DNA of 64,000 nucleotides, from contig MU004242.1 in assembly GCA_010405405.1 (NCBI GenBank), positions 100,748-164,747 of the forward strand, read 5' to 3'. A program made the translations under genes and the position numbers. This stretch comes from Microthyrium microscopicum. Lineage: Eukaryota > Ascomycota > Dothideomycetes > Microthyriales > Microthyriaceae. The notes beneath the pieces are model-generated. The model was not told the origin of the DNA, did no database searches, and saw only the letters and a list, made by a program, of their open reading frames with translations. This document shows, in pieces, positions 46,886-58,236 of this stretch (positions are counted from its first letter, which is position 1; every line of letters begins with the position of its first letter).

Positions 46886-48809
46886 TCAGCTTGGTCTGTT
46901 CAACCCCCTAACCTCCACCTTCGCCTCAACCTTCCCCTTGAACCCACTCGTCCTAATAACAAGCATATCCAACCTCTCCCTCGGAAACATCGTCATAGTG
47001 CCTGCCTTCAACCCACCATTGAGGAACATTTCCAGCACACTATGATCCACCACCGCACTAATCTCCAACGCATTCACCGCATTTTCGTCTCGTGGAATGT
47101 CCGTAACACTCATCGTCTCCATCGCATCACCCAACTCCTCACCAACCAGCGCAAAACCCGCCGCACTCCGTCTATCACACGATATCGCCGGACCAGCAGC
47201 CTTCCAGCTGATGGTACACTTCACTTCCTCGCCGGATTTTGATGCGCGCCAGATGAGGGATACGTGAGAGCCAGCTTCATATGCAGCGCGATCGTCTCCA
47301 ACGATATTGAAACTCATATCCAACTGTATCGCACCACTAGCCACCTGGCTATAATTCACCGTATGCGTCCCATCTTTATCAACAACGGCACTCAACAGCT
47401 TCTCACCAACCCACTCCTCCAACCCAACCGGCGGACTCCAATAGTGAATATCGCCCGCCGTTCTAACCAACGCACCAAGACGTGGCAATGTCATCAGGCC
47501 GCGCCAGCCTTCCCTTGGACCGGACGGTGGATATGCGCAGTTGCGGAGGTTTGCTGCCCAGCCGATGGTGGTGGGGATGGTAGATGGATCTGATGAGTGT
47601 ATTGAGGTTTCGGGAGTGTTGGCGAAGAATTGCGTGGCGTAGTTATCAGGGCCAAAGTCGATGATACGGTCGGCGCGCGAATCGATGGGACTGAAATGCG
47701 TACCGTTGAAGGAGCCAGGGAAATACCGTGTTAGGGAACCGCCGTTGTAGGGTGAGCCGGAGCCGGAGGAGAGGAGGAGAATGTAGGTGCTGTTTGACTC
47801 TGGGAGCGTCGGCGCGGTTGGAGGGGACGCGGGATCGTAGGTTTCGGGGGGTGTGGGGAAGGGGTATGCGGGTGTGCTGTTGTAGAGGGGGACTTGTACG
47901 AGGTTTGGACATTCGAAGGTTGGTTCGGTGGAGGTTAGGTATGGGTTTGTGAAAACGGAGCGATAATCCCATTCGATGAGGTTGGAGGAGGTGTATATTG
48001 CGATCTTTTGTTCGTGGGCGTATGCGACAATCATCACCCAGCGGCCCGTCTCCTTGTGCCAGAACACTTTGGGGTCGCGAAAGTTTAAGCTTGCGCCGGA
48101 GCGTCTTAGGACGGGATTTTGTGCGTATAGTTCGAATGTGTAGCCGCCGTCGAGGGAGTAGGCGAGTGCTTGTTCCTCGCTACGGCTGGCCAGATCATGC
48201 TGGGTGAAAATAGCAACTACTTTGTCGCCTATATGATCAGATGGGAAGAGGCCAGATGTGTTATTGGTGTCGAGGACTATGCTGCCAGACCACATGCCGT
48301 ATTTGTGACATTTGAGGGCGATTGCATGATCAGTCCAGTTATAGAGATCGGGGGAGGTGGAGTGTGCCCAGCTCTTGCAATCGCTGGGTTCGTAGGAGGG
48401 AAGATCTATCAAATACGTTCATGAGTTCTTGTTTCTACTTTCTTGTAGAATGGGACCTACGTTGCCAGTACATATGCCATAGTCCATTGGAGTCCTGGAA
48501 CAATCCATTGGGGTCATTGAGCCATCCTTCAGCTTTCGGCGCATAATGTATTGCAGGTCGCAGATGGCCATTCGATGTGCGCGAAGAAAAGGGACTTCGA
48601 AAGAAAACGTTGAAGAATAGAATGAGAATGAGAAACCCGGCTATAAATCTAAAAGATGTGTTGCTTATTATGGAGCTCCATGCTCTCAATCCTCGCGGTC
48701 TTCGTCGGCGCCCCTGAGCCCGTCGTTTGGCAGCGTCGAGGGGGATATCGTCTTCGTAGAACGGATCTTCCTCTTGGATGAGTTGTAATTCTTCTCCGTG
48801 GTCCTTCAT
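46886..48809 (-). CDS. membrane-anchored GH32 glycoside hydrolase (invertase/fructanase type)
   Basis: Beta-fructofuranosidase-family enzyme, expected to act on sucrose or fructans. Exons 48461-48809 and 46886-48405 close to 622 residues. The three GH32 catalytic landmarks are present: WLNDPNG (nucleophile Asp, about residue 99), RDPKVFW (transition-state Asp) and ECPNL (acid/base Glu). The C-terminal beta-sandwich follows (VDHSVLEMFLNGG). Unusually for a secreted GH32, the N terminus is an acidic and Arg-rich cytosolic stretch of about 50 residues followed by one hydrophobic helix (about 53-70, FRFIAGFLILILFFNVFF) with no cleavage motif, indicating a type II membrane protein. Substrate not assignable from sequence alone. 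Confidence 0.93.
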
Positions 48810-49240
48810 TGTGTCATTTGCGTCGCGAGATTATTTTCTGAACTGTTGAAGTGGCAGACAGATCAAGTGTTGAATGTGGAGAGACTGAGTTACCCCTTGA
48901 TTTGGGGGGTGGCTTACGGCTTTGTTCTGGGCCCACCATCCATCCCCATTTGATCCTTCAGCCAAGCCAACCACTTGTAGACTTTTATGTCTTGTCATTC
49001 CATCTTTGCATCACCAGAAATAGCATACAAAGAGTTAGATCGATCGACTTGGGTTACAGCCTTATGTGCTACTGGACAAGTGCTACAGTACCACTACCTG
49101 CGGTTCTTAACGCCCTCCTCAGCCTTGGAATGTCAACCACAGCTGCCTTGGACAACATCATACAACATAAAACTAACCAGAAATGAAGATATATTCACCA
49201 AATCGTGTTGACTTCAGTCATAAATACCTAAGTATCATAA
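48810..49240. other. intergenic
   Basis: 5' flank of the GH32 gene and 3' flank of the second rhodopsin-like gene. No gene seen. Confidence 0.35.
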
Positions 49241-50992
49241 TCATAAATTCCTAACCGTCAGCCCCCTCCTAGACCTCCTCGGATACTCCTCACTCCAATC
49301 ACTTTCCCCAGTCAATTCACTTGCGCCAATTCCATCGCCCTCGCCTTCAACCTCACTCTCCTTCTTCTTTTCCCACTTCAACCACGTAGTCATCCCACTC
49401 ATCCGTCTCAGATCCGCCGCCGTCGAACCATCAATCGTCTGACTCCCAGTACTCGTCCCACTACCTCTTGACCGTGGTCTCTTATCCTCCACCGGCACAG
49501 GCAACACGCCAGAACTACTCTTCGGCGGCCTTGGAAAGAAAAAGCTCATCGGCCCAGCCATCTGCTCCCCCGTGATAGTATTCTGTCTTGACCGGCCCGC
49601 CCAAGAACCATGGCCACTACTCTGATGTCCAGAAAGCGAGCCCATTCGCGGTGACCGTGTACGCCAAGTCATCCAGCTCATTCTCGAATTCCGCTTTCCT
49701 GAATTCCACATTCCCGAATTCCGCTTTCCTGAATTCCACATTCCCGAATTCCGCGTCGTCAGTCGAGCGACATAGCTTTCCGGCAAGCCATCGAGTCCTA
49801 AATCTCGTGACCAGCGGTCCAGAAACGATGGCTCAATCTCTATTGCGTTCGGTGCCTTGATTGTGCCGTGGATGGAGTGCAGGTTCGTCACCGTACTGTG
49901 CGCTGTTCCAGAAGTGGCGCTAATTATCGGATATCTGTGCTGCGCGGTAGTGACTGCTCGGTTGCTATGCATCCGTCTGATACGTTTTGTTATGGCGGTC
50001 GGCAGGAGGGAGGTGGCGATGTTGAGGAGGCGGTAGATGGTTGGGCAGCAGGCGGCGATGATGGTTAGGGAAGTATCGATAGAAGCAAGGATGGCGAGAA
50101 CGGCGCCGGGCGGGTGGGTGAAGCGCGTGCCGGTGGCGAGACGGAGGTGGATTATTAGACGGCCTAGGGCGGCGAGACTGGCGAGGAGACCGGAGGTGAC
50201 TAGGAAGATTGCGATGAGGGTTTCGCGGAGAGGACGGCGGGAGAAGAGGAAGAGGAGGGGTGGGATTGTTAGGATGATGTTGGATGATAAGAAGATCACT
50301 GTAGGTTGTCAGAGTTGTTGAGTTTGTCGGTGAGTGCTTAAGTATTGATACCTGCTATGCCGACGAGGAGACCGTTTTGGGTCTCTAGATGTGGTTGTAA
50401 GTTTGCTAAACCTCCCATGACGATGCTTGGAATCCAGAGAGCCAGGACTGAAATAGGGAGAATGGCGACGAAGGTCGACATGATAGCGCGAGTTGCTGTG
50501 GAAAGCTTGATGCGGATGATGGTTATTCCTAGGGACATCTTGACAAAAACTGATGCCCAAAGCCATAATGAATGAGCGACTGCTCTACTTGACGTAAGTA
50601 TGTTGAAGTGTATTGTACAGATGGACTTACATCCAAGTATGAATAACCACAAATTGCTCCCTGGTTATATCGGCCGCATCTTCTCCAAACCCGTCATTGA
50701 TGGCGACGATAGTGGAAACAAATGCTACTGCGCTGAAGAGCTATGTTTTGATCAGAAAGTGTAAAACCACGGCATCAACATGACTTACTGCAGCAAAAAG
50801 AAGAAAGAAGTCATCCCACAGGCCAGAAATTCCATGTATGATTAGCGATCTTAGCCGCCTCGACAGTTGAACCACTGCCAAAATAGTCGATACTGCAAAT
50901 AGAGGAGATATTGTCGCTATTAACAAAATCGCGTGCGAGGTAAGTGCATCTTGCCTCTTTGATATCGTAAAATCATGGCTGTTGTTAGCCAT
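49241..50992 (-). CDS. rhodopsin-like membrane protein with long repeat-bearing tail
   Basis: Multi-helix plasma-membrane protein resembling the fungal rhodopsin/SAT family, ligand unknown. Exons on the minus strand: 50789-50992, 50631-50740, 50352-50587 and 49241-50298 close to 535 residues. About seven hydrophobic segments are seen, including ILLIATISPLFAVSTILAVV, AVAHSLWLWASVF, MSTFVAILPISVLALWI, VIFLSSNIILTIPPLLFLF and GAVLAILASIDTSLTIIAAC (in the usual last-helix position). The 280-residue cytosolic tail is Ser/Arg/Gly-rich with a short repeat (RNSGMWNSGK twice) encoded by a 30-bp duplication. The third acceptor has two usable sites three bases apart (exon start at 50587 or 50584). Family less certain than for the gene at 3.9 kb. 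Confidence 0.75.
49685..49754 (-). repeat. 30-bp tandem repeat in receptor tail
   Basis: Two identical 30-bp units plus a 10-bp partial third, encoding RNSGMWNSGK on the minus strand. Identity of the units implies recent duplication. Confidence 0.9.
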
Positions 50993-52046
50993 TAAAGGAA
51001 GGAAATAGTTTTCGATGTGGCCAACAACAATTCGGCATGTTCATGTCACGATGATAGTAAGACAAAGGAGGTAATGCAATTCGCTCTTCCATAGCTTTGC
51101 AAGGTTGTGTCTCGATTCTTGGTCTTGCCTCTGAGATAGGGGTTATCAAGTTGAGCTTGGTACTTCTCCAGACGATGCTCAAGCTTGAGGTATAGTCTAC
51201 CTGACTACTGGCGGTTGAGGTCTAACATAAATGCGGAGACCAATGAGAGCCTGTGAGCACATACCTGCGGTGCTAAGCTTCAAATAGCAATTGGCAGTTG
51301 AAGTCGAGTTATAATCTGGTTCCGTAGCAAGTATCCATAAGAGCTAAGCAGACTAAGCAAGCTACGGTGTTCGGTCCCACAGTGTGCATGGTATTGATAT
51401 AAGAACATCAGACTGGGAATGCCCAAATCAAACAAAAGTTCGTTCATTTTTGTAGATGGACATAAGTGGTACTGCGTTGACTCGATCAATTTGGAGCTTC
51501 AAGGTGGAGGAACCACTGCTAATGGAGAGCTTGGCCACTCTCCACGGTCTCTCCAATTGGGCCAGATGTAGTCAAGTATCTTGACACTATTGGGATACAA
51601 TTCTTCATCAAGGATTGGCATTGGTCGATTGGAATGTTTTATGGTTTTGCCGACACTTTCCTGAACACTGTTGATGATGGAGCACAAAGTTCTCTTGACA
51701 CAGAATAAACCTAGAAGTTGCTCAAGAAGGATCCGCCACTATCACCTTAGATGCTCATAGCAGGCTGCTGTTGAAAACGGCTGCTATGGCTCCCAACCGA
51801 TAGACAAAATAAATGGCGTGCGCCCATCTACTTCGATGGCTCCCACACAACACGGTCTGGTATCGAGTGCTTTATTTACCATCTAGGGCGTTTAGACTCG
51901 GCTATTTTATGAAATGCGAGGGAAAAATTTAGCACCTCTTGATTAGAAGCCTTCGTGGGAGCCAGCGAAGTTGATGGGAGAACGCCAGTTATTTTGACAT
52001 GCGGTTGGGCTCCCTACGACATAATGCCACATGTTTTGCTCGACGA
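50993..52046. other. intergenic
   Basis: About 1 kb with only short frames of no recognisable family. It holds the promoter of the rhodopsin-like gene and the 3' flank of the F-box gene. GATGGCTCCCA-type words recur around 51780-51860 but do not form a clear repeat. Confidence 0.35.
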
Positions 52047-53957
52047 CTATTGAAGATCCCACACCTGATGAAGACTTACTAATTGCTCGACTATTATCTC
52101 GTGAGAATGAGTATCTCTCAAATCGTAGTAAACCCGAAAAGAGTTTTCCTGTTTGTCGGCGAGATGATAGAACGTGAGCTGGTCAAGTTGTCGTAGGTCG
52201 TCGTCTTCCTTGGCTTCGGCGGTCTTGGTTGATAAGACTTGGAGAGGGCATGCCGTTGCAGATTTGCCTTCCGAGATGGCCGCAAAGATGGCTCGGGCGA
52301 GAGACTCATCCAAGTTCCGATTGATGAGGTATTGCATCGCGTACTTCGTTCGAGGCTCACAAATATCGTACGTATAATTAATCCATCGGTCCGGCTCAAT
52401 GTCCTTCTCGTCAGACCAATCGATTTCAATGTTCAATGCATGTATAGTGAGGTTGAGATTCAAAAGATCGTGTAAAGAACCAAGCGTTCTGTACAGTTGT
52501 ACTTCATTAGCATCGCCCAGGGAGCGAGCAAAGTCCAATGATAAGTCTATCAAACTCGGACATGCGGTGGCTAGTCTCTCCACTGCTTTCCGGTCAAATA
52601 CGACCCCATTCTCGCCCGGTTCATATTGTGAAAGAGCGAGGGACTTTAAGGTTGATCCGTGGCGCTCATATATGCTCTCTATAATGCGCGGATGCAACTC
52701 ACCATTAATGCTAAGAGCTTTGATGGGCGGGATCGCAAACAAAAAGTCAACAACACAATCGAGATTGTTGTCTGGTGGAGCTACGTTATCCTCATCTAGT
52801 TTGTCCAATGTCAGAGAGAGCGTTGTGAGCGACGGGAAGGAGCTAATTGATAACAAATATGTCAGAGTCTCTGCAGTGATACGTTGTGTTGACAGCTCTA
52901 GCGGTTTCAATTCGAGCGTTTGCAGAACGTTCCAATCAATTTGAGTCCTATAATCAGGGTCTTGGCTCCAATACGTAAGAATTTTGCAATCTAGTCCCCA
53001 AACAAGCGTTTTCAAGGACACTGTCGAAACTGTGTGATTAGGATCGCATAGAGCATTTTGGCAGCTAGCTCGGCTGCAGTGTTTCCAAGGTTTTCGGATC
53101 GCTTGCTCGCCGTTCGCATCATATTCTGTGGCGCTCTGGGTGAAGACTTCTTGCAGATTGGGAGCAAGCCTTAGGACAGTACGAGGGACTGCCCTTAAGA
53201 GAGTGCTCGGGCGTGTTCGCCTATCCATTTCGACATGACCATGCATATGTGAGTCACAGTAGACTGAGATGCTGTATAGGCGTGGTGAGCTCGCAATGGC
53301 TATCTCGTGAGGATCAGGTCGACATGTGTGTAGCGTGCGAAATCGCAAGTCGTTGATGTGCAGCCGGCACTTTGATCGAATCTGAACAGCAGCTAAGATG
53401 CACGGCGGTAATTGAGTCCAGCAAGCAAATATGAGATCGTAGAGCGAAGATAGACTGCGAATCCAAATGGCTAACGGTAACCAAGCCGCATCGTCCTCCT
53501 TTGTATCACTTGCTTCGCTATACTCTGAACGCTCATTGCGCCTGGCGTTACTGGCTTCTTTCGTGTGATACCGTGACAATGCTGCTGCCGAAGAAAAAGA
53601 ATATTGGAAGCCGGTATGATGTGGAGCATACGCGTGAAGATTGTCGCTTAATCTACTTTTTTTGTTGTCTTGCTTGTCGTCTTCGTCCTCCTGAAGTTTC
53701 ATGCCTCCTTCAATGACAAGACAGCGTACATTTTCGACCCGGACGCACGCGGACAGCGTAGCGAGGTCCTGAACTAGCCGACTTGGTGTTTTGACCGTGA
53801 GCTTGATCGTATTGTAAACTAAAGGACCAGCAATGGAGTTGAGTTGCTTGTTGACTAAAGCGAGTGATCGCAAGCTGGGGCTGTGGATCTCCTGAACTAG
53901 CTTGGAAATGCTCAACAACAATTCGTAGGGAAGAGAAAGCAGCGCGACATCAGCCAT
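52047..53957 (-). CDS. F-box protein with LRR-like region
   Basis: Intronless 636-residue protein. The N terminus MADVALLSLPYELLLSISKL followed by SLRSLALVNKQLNSIAGPLVY is an F-box (about residues 6-50) that would bind Skp1. The middle and C-terminal parts have LRR-like spaced leucines: PSLTTLSLTLDKLDEDN, STLKSLALSQYEPGENG, ATACPSLIDLSLDFARSL and LHDLLNLNLTIHALNIEI. An acidic, Lys-rich disordered loop lies around residues 95-115. Start chosen as the first ATG of the open frame. Probably an SCF adaptor; target unknown. It shows no clear similarity to the F-box protein at 8.2 kb beyond the F-box itself. Confidence 0.85.
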   Translation of the reverse strand: MADVALLSLPYELLLSISKLVQEIHSPSLRSLALVNKQLNSIAGPLVYNTIKLTVKTPSRLVQDLATLSACVRVENVRCLVIEGGMKLQEDEDDKQDNKKSRLSDNLHAYAPHHTGFQYSFSSAAALSRYHTKEASNARRNERSEYSEASDTKEDDAAWLPLAIWIRSLSSLYDLIFACWTQLPPCILAAVQIRSKCRLHINDLRFRTLHTCRPDPHEIAIASSPRLYSISVYCDSHMHGHVEMDRRTRPSTLLRAVPRTVLRLAPNLQEVFTQSATEYDANGEQAIRKPWKHCSRASCQNALCDPNHTVSTVSLKTLVWGLDCKILTYWSQDPDYRTQIDWNVLQTLELKPLELSTQRITAETLTYLLSISSFPSLTTLSLTLDKLDEDNVAPPDNNLDCVVDFLFAIPPIKALSINGELHPRIIESIYERHGSTLKSLALSQYEPGENGVVFDRKAVERLATACPSLIDLSLDFARSLGDANEVQLYRTLGSLHDLLNLNLTIHALNIEIDWSDEKDIEPDRWINYTYDICEPRTKYAMQYLINRNLDESLARAIFAAISEGKSATACPLQVLSTKTAEAKEDDDLRQLDQLTFYHLADKQENSFRVYYDLRDTHSHEIIVEQLVSLHQVWDLQ

Positions 53958-54752
53958 GGTCAATAGATTTTTCGAATTCAGCTGTTTGATATCATGAAAA
54001 GAGAAAGCTTAAGAAGGTCGCGGTTACAGTGCTGTAAGGGACCTAGTGTCCCTTTTGAACTTTTGTTGAACTTTGGACGCGTTGATTGGTCTGAAAGCAA
54101 GCCATCTTGGCTCTTTCTGGTCTAGTAGGAAGAAGTTTGGGCGATCAAGACATCTTTAATTGAGGACTCATTTTTAGCCAGTCGCAAGACTACGGTTCAG
54201 AATAGCCTTACAAGCATCCCATTCTCGAATGAGATTGCGGAATTCATCTATGTCTGGTCCGCACATTGAAGATTACCGAGTGTGGTTGCTATTGTACTCC
54301 CAGGCCATTAGGCTGAGGCTCCAGCCCTCTGCAGCCAATGAACGTCAGTTCCAAAAGCTAGGCGGCCAATCAGAAAGTGCTTCTCATACGACTGATTGTG
54401 ACTGGATAATTTTTCTGCTCTATGACTGACATTCGGAACGCGCGGCAGAGAGGAAATGGTTAGTCTTTGTGAATTTACCTGTGAGTGACACTGAATGGCT
54501 TTTGATGACACCGCCAATAGCGAGAAAGCAGAAGGTAACCTGGCACGATTACTCGATTAGTAGTGATTACGATGAAATTGAATGTCGTAATCTGTAAAGG
54601 CAATCATAGTGAGATAACATTTTATGAAACTTTACCGAAAAACACTGTTTTTGTATCCTTATAAGGTTATAATCAGCCTTACTGTAGTCTCTGCAAACTA
54701 GCATCATCGTGTCAATGGGAGACATAGAGAGCACACTTTGAGAACAAGCCCT
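53958..54752. other. intergenic
   Basis: Promoter of the F-box gene and 3' flank of the small MGNSSS protein gene. Short frames at 54229-54517 are not supported. Confidence 0.35.
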
Positions 54753-55198
54753 TCACCAAGCAATCATCCTCCTCTCTGAAGCTTCAATTCTCCTACCCTT
54801 TTCATCAGCCTTGCTACTGTAAGCAGCAGCCGCATTCTTCTTCCCCGCACTAGCAAAAACCATTCCATTTCCTACGGCAATCTGTCCATTGCCTTTGGTT
54901 TTGTATCTTGTCGTCTTTCCATCCGTAGAGACGGATGCGGTGCCTTTGCTGCTTTTGGCCATAGCGACAGCGGTTTTGTTGTTATTGATTAGGTGGGCCT
55001 GAGCATCGCCGCGAGAGTAGGTGAAGTTAGAGGCTGCGGTATCCGTTAGATAGGGAGATTGACAGTGACAGAAATGGACTGGAAAAGGATGAAGGTCGAG
55101 GGTTCGGGAGGCTTACAATTATTACTTCTGCTGGAGAAGGAATTGACTTCTCTCTGAATCTCGCGTTCTTGTCTTTCTGTTGAGGAAGAGTTGCCCAT
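54753..55198 (-). CDS. small protein with N-myristoylation consensus
   Basis: Exons 55117-55198 and 54753-55033 (intron GTAAGC...GATACCGCAG) close to 120 residues. The N terminus MGNSSSTERQEREIQREVNS fits the N-myristoylation consensus (Gly2, Ser6), suggesting membrane tethering. The rest is hydrophilic, rich in Gly, Ala, Lys and Ser: FTYSRGDAQAHLINNNKTAV, KGNGQIAVGNGMVFASAGKK, then a basic helix EKGRRIEASERRMIAW at the C terminus. No cysteines, signal peptide or membrane helix. Not recognised; it looks like a small conserved fungal protein of unknown function. The two-exon form is preferred because it supplies an ATG with good phase. Confidence 0.65.
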
Positions 55199-56634
55199 AT
55201 TTGAAGATGTTTGAGTTATGATGATAGAATCAGAGCAGATTTCGGAAAAAAAGCGTACAGGTGGATTGGGAAGACTTCAAAGGAATGATGAAAAAGCGGT
55301 AGTGTACGGGCATATTATAAAATGGAAGGTCTTCACTGTAATCGAGCAATTTGCAAGACCAGGCTGACACAAGGTTGACTCGCCTAGCTACGAAGGTTCA
55401 TCGGAACTAGAAACATGGCTTATCACGCAGAACACTCGTCTATCTGTGAGTGGATGGCAATAGGTAGCTGGACGAATACAGATATCGTCGACTAAATCCG
55501 GCAGATAGAGGGTGCATTAGTTCCTGACGCTGGTTTGTTCTACGATTATAGCAAAATCACAAGGCTGAGATTTCGCCGGATCAGGTATGGTCAAAAAAGA
55601 TTCATTCAGGTCAAGGAGACCTTTTTCGGGCCGCGCGGTCGTCATGAATTGCTAATTTGAAATCAAAGGAGGTCTCTGGTGCCATGTTCATACTAGATAG
55701 AAGTGAACGGCCAATACCGTCAGAGAATAATTTGACAATGAATCCGATGAAAGGAGTACAACCCGCCCTGACACACCTGATCAGACTTAGCCACTCGGCG
55801 ACAACTCTCATAAACTGGGGCTTTGGGAAGAATAATGTCCTTCATACAAGGGTTCCTTTCCAAAGTCATGATCGACAAGATTGAAAGCATAGGGAACGGG
55901 TGGACCCGATCACTAACCAAATTGCAAATTAGGAGTGAAAGTAGTTCGTACGATCGTTCGGCTTAGCTCTATTTGACCTCACAGAACAGGTAATTGCTTC
56001 ACCAAAAGAGGAATGATCAAAGGTTTGTCAAGGGCTTATCGAATAGGCTGCTTGAAAAGCTGTTTCTTTCTACTATATGCACAACATTGAATCTACTATA
56101 CTTTGGTCACATAACCCTGGCTTTCGGAGTAGGTTTTAAAACTACACCTACCATTGACAGTGTGGCTTTATCATGATCTCTTGGATGTTCAAGAAATTAT
56201 CATTTGATACAAATCAAGTACTCAATAATACAAGATATGTCTCTTCTCTATAATCTTTTCCCTTGGCCATTGCCATCCTCAAAATGCAAGTCTTGACTTT
56301 TGCTTGACTTGCTTGAAAAGCTGCATCCAAGAATCCAAGATTCATGCCCCAGAGTGCCCTACAGGTTGAATCGGTACAACATACTTTGAACTGGCTCCAC
56401 AATTGTTCAATAAAAAGAGGGCATTACTAGTGAAACCTATGTCGATGTGCAGCTTCACTCGTGAAACCCTAAACGACTTCGTTTGTGGTGGCCAAGTCGA
56501 TATCCAAGAAACCCCCGTATCGCTAACTCTAGAAATATATACCTTGAGAAAAGCTACTCGAAAAGTATAACTATCCTGGATCCCTGAATCTCCATCCCAA
56601 GAATCATCCTCCAGTACCAAACTCTTAAACGAAC
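55199..56634. other. long intergenic
   Basis: 1.4 kb with no accepted coding frame and no RNA gene or repeat recognised. The final 120 bases before 56635 are probably the leader of the coiled-coil gene. Confidence 0.35.
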
Positions 56635-57588
56635 ATGGCCTACGACGAAAATCAAGTCCCCAAGAAGCGACGATCCCTTCGGGAGTCTGTCAAGGTCGTC
56701 CTAAAGCCCAAGAAATACCATGAAGCCAAAGAAAATCTCGAAGTCTCGCAAGGTCACCTCCGCCAAACCCGCGAGGAAGTAGTCAAATACGAAAAAGACC
56801 TCAAAAAGGCTCGCGCAGAACAACAAAATGCCAATGACGAGCTCGCACGCGCCAAGCGAGAGATCACTCAAGCTCACGAAGAGCTTGAAAACATGCATCA
56901 AGAACTCGAAATGCTCAAGGCCGAGCTCCTGGAGACGCAGAAAGACCTCCGCAACACCAAAAAAGAAGTCATCACCCACAAGAGCAACCACGACAGCCTT
57001 TCAGAGCAACATCGCGCCGGCCAAGGCGAAATCAGACAGCTCAAGAGCAACCATGACAGCCTTTCAGAGCAACACCGTGCTGGCCAAGACGAAATTAGAC
57101 AGCTCAAGAAAGACTACAGCGAATCGGAGCGAAACCACCAACAGGTGCAGCAGGATCACTACCGTACGAAAGATGAGCTCGCCCACGCGAGACAGGAGCA
57201 CGCACTGACAAGGAACCATCTCGACACCGCACAGACAGCACTCTCTGAGAAGATCATTGTGATGAAAGCGCTGCAGAAAGAGAACGATGAGATGCACACC
57301 GAGAACACCTGGCTCCGCGAAACTAATTCAACAGATATAGCCAAGATCATCAACCACCTGCATGAGCTTAACAAGAAGACAGGCATTGGAGGGTCCGATG
57401 CGGAATTTGGCGAGGCAAGGTCACATACCTCTCATGAGTCTCACCATCCGCATGTATCGCCACCGCAGCTGTCCAGAGCGCGCTCGCGTGGGTCTCGGAT
57501 GTCGAGAAATTCGCAGATTTTGACTGCTGCAGCCAAGTATCCAGAGATCCATGAACATTACAGTTCGCCGCCAATGGCTATGGCGTGA
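56635..57588 (+). CDS. coiled-coil protein with internal 21-residue duplication
   Basis: Intronless 317-residue protein, not recognised. A basic start (PKKRRSLRESVKVVLKPKKY) precedes almost 200 residues of coiled coil: HLRQTREEVVKYEKDLKKAR, HEELENMHQELEMLKAELLE, and a perfect-register duplication around SNHDSLSEQHRAGQGEIRQL. The C-terminal 70 residues are His/Ser/Arg-rich and disordered. The basic PKKRRSLR could be a nuclear signal. Resembles cytoskeletal or scaffold coiled coils only in a general way. Good start context (GAACATGGCC). Confidence 0.75.
   Translation: MAYDENQVPKKRRSLRESVKVVLKPKKYHEAKENLEVSQGHLRQTREEVVKYEKDLKKARAEQQNANDELARAKREITQAHEELENMHQELEMLKAELLETQKDLRNTKKEVITHKSNHDSLSEQHRAGQGEIRQLKSNHDSLSEQHRAGQDEIRQLKKDYSESERNHQQVQQDHYRTKDELAHARQEHALTRNHLDTAQTALSEKIIVMKALQKENDEMHTENTWLRETNSTDIAKIINHLHELNKKTGIGGSDAEFGEARSHTSHESHHPHVSPPQLSRARSRGSRMSRNSQILTAAAKYPEIHEHYSSPPMAMA
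56983..57108 (+). repeat. 63-bp tandem duplication in coiled coil
   Basis: Units 56983-57045 and 57046-57108 encode almost the same 21 residues (one Gly/Asp difference) with a few, mostly silent, base differences. 63 bp equals exactly three heptads, so the coil register is kept. Confidence 0.9.
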
Positions 57589-58236
57589 CTGTCCGACGAG
57601 TTGTTGTGGATGGGGAAGTGAAACAGAGGTGGTCATTGTCGTTGGAGTTATGATGCAAATCGAGATCTTCTGTAGAATACGATGGCAGCTAGTTTGATGT
57701 TCTGTATGTATTTTTGGTTGTTGGTACATATATTTGAAAGTACGATTCTCTTACAAAGGTTCTGTCACTTCATGATTGTCACTCTTACAACGAATCTATG
57801 AATTCTTTCTTCTCAAAATACGTTGACATTTGATTACGAGTTGCACTCTGAAAAGGTTTAAAATGAGGTTCTCGGGTATCATGTGCTCATATATCTGACA
57901 AATTAATCATGCTAAATAGCACTCGTCGGTAAACTGAGATGGCTGTGAACTGGGGTGTGCTTTGGGAAAGTCAAAATCTCATTTCAGGGCTGCCAGGTTA
58001 CCTCCTCAGAAAATAACGCATAGAGTTGATGATGAGCTCGTTGAATCTGATAATTCGATAGGCAAGTGCCCGTTAGTTACCAGGCACGTTACCGAACATC
58101 ACAACAGAAGTGGCGGTGAAGCTGCATGATAGTACAACCTTGGAGGATATTCGTTTTTCCCTCCTCTATAATTACTACTACTGATTTATTCAGTCGATTC
58201 TGGAGTCTGGGAGCGCATTTTGCACAAATACTTATC
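57589..58236. other. intergenic
   Basis: 3' flank of the coiled-coil gene and promoter of the first helical paralogue. No gene seen. Confidence 0.35.
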
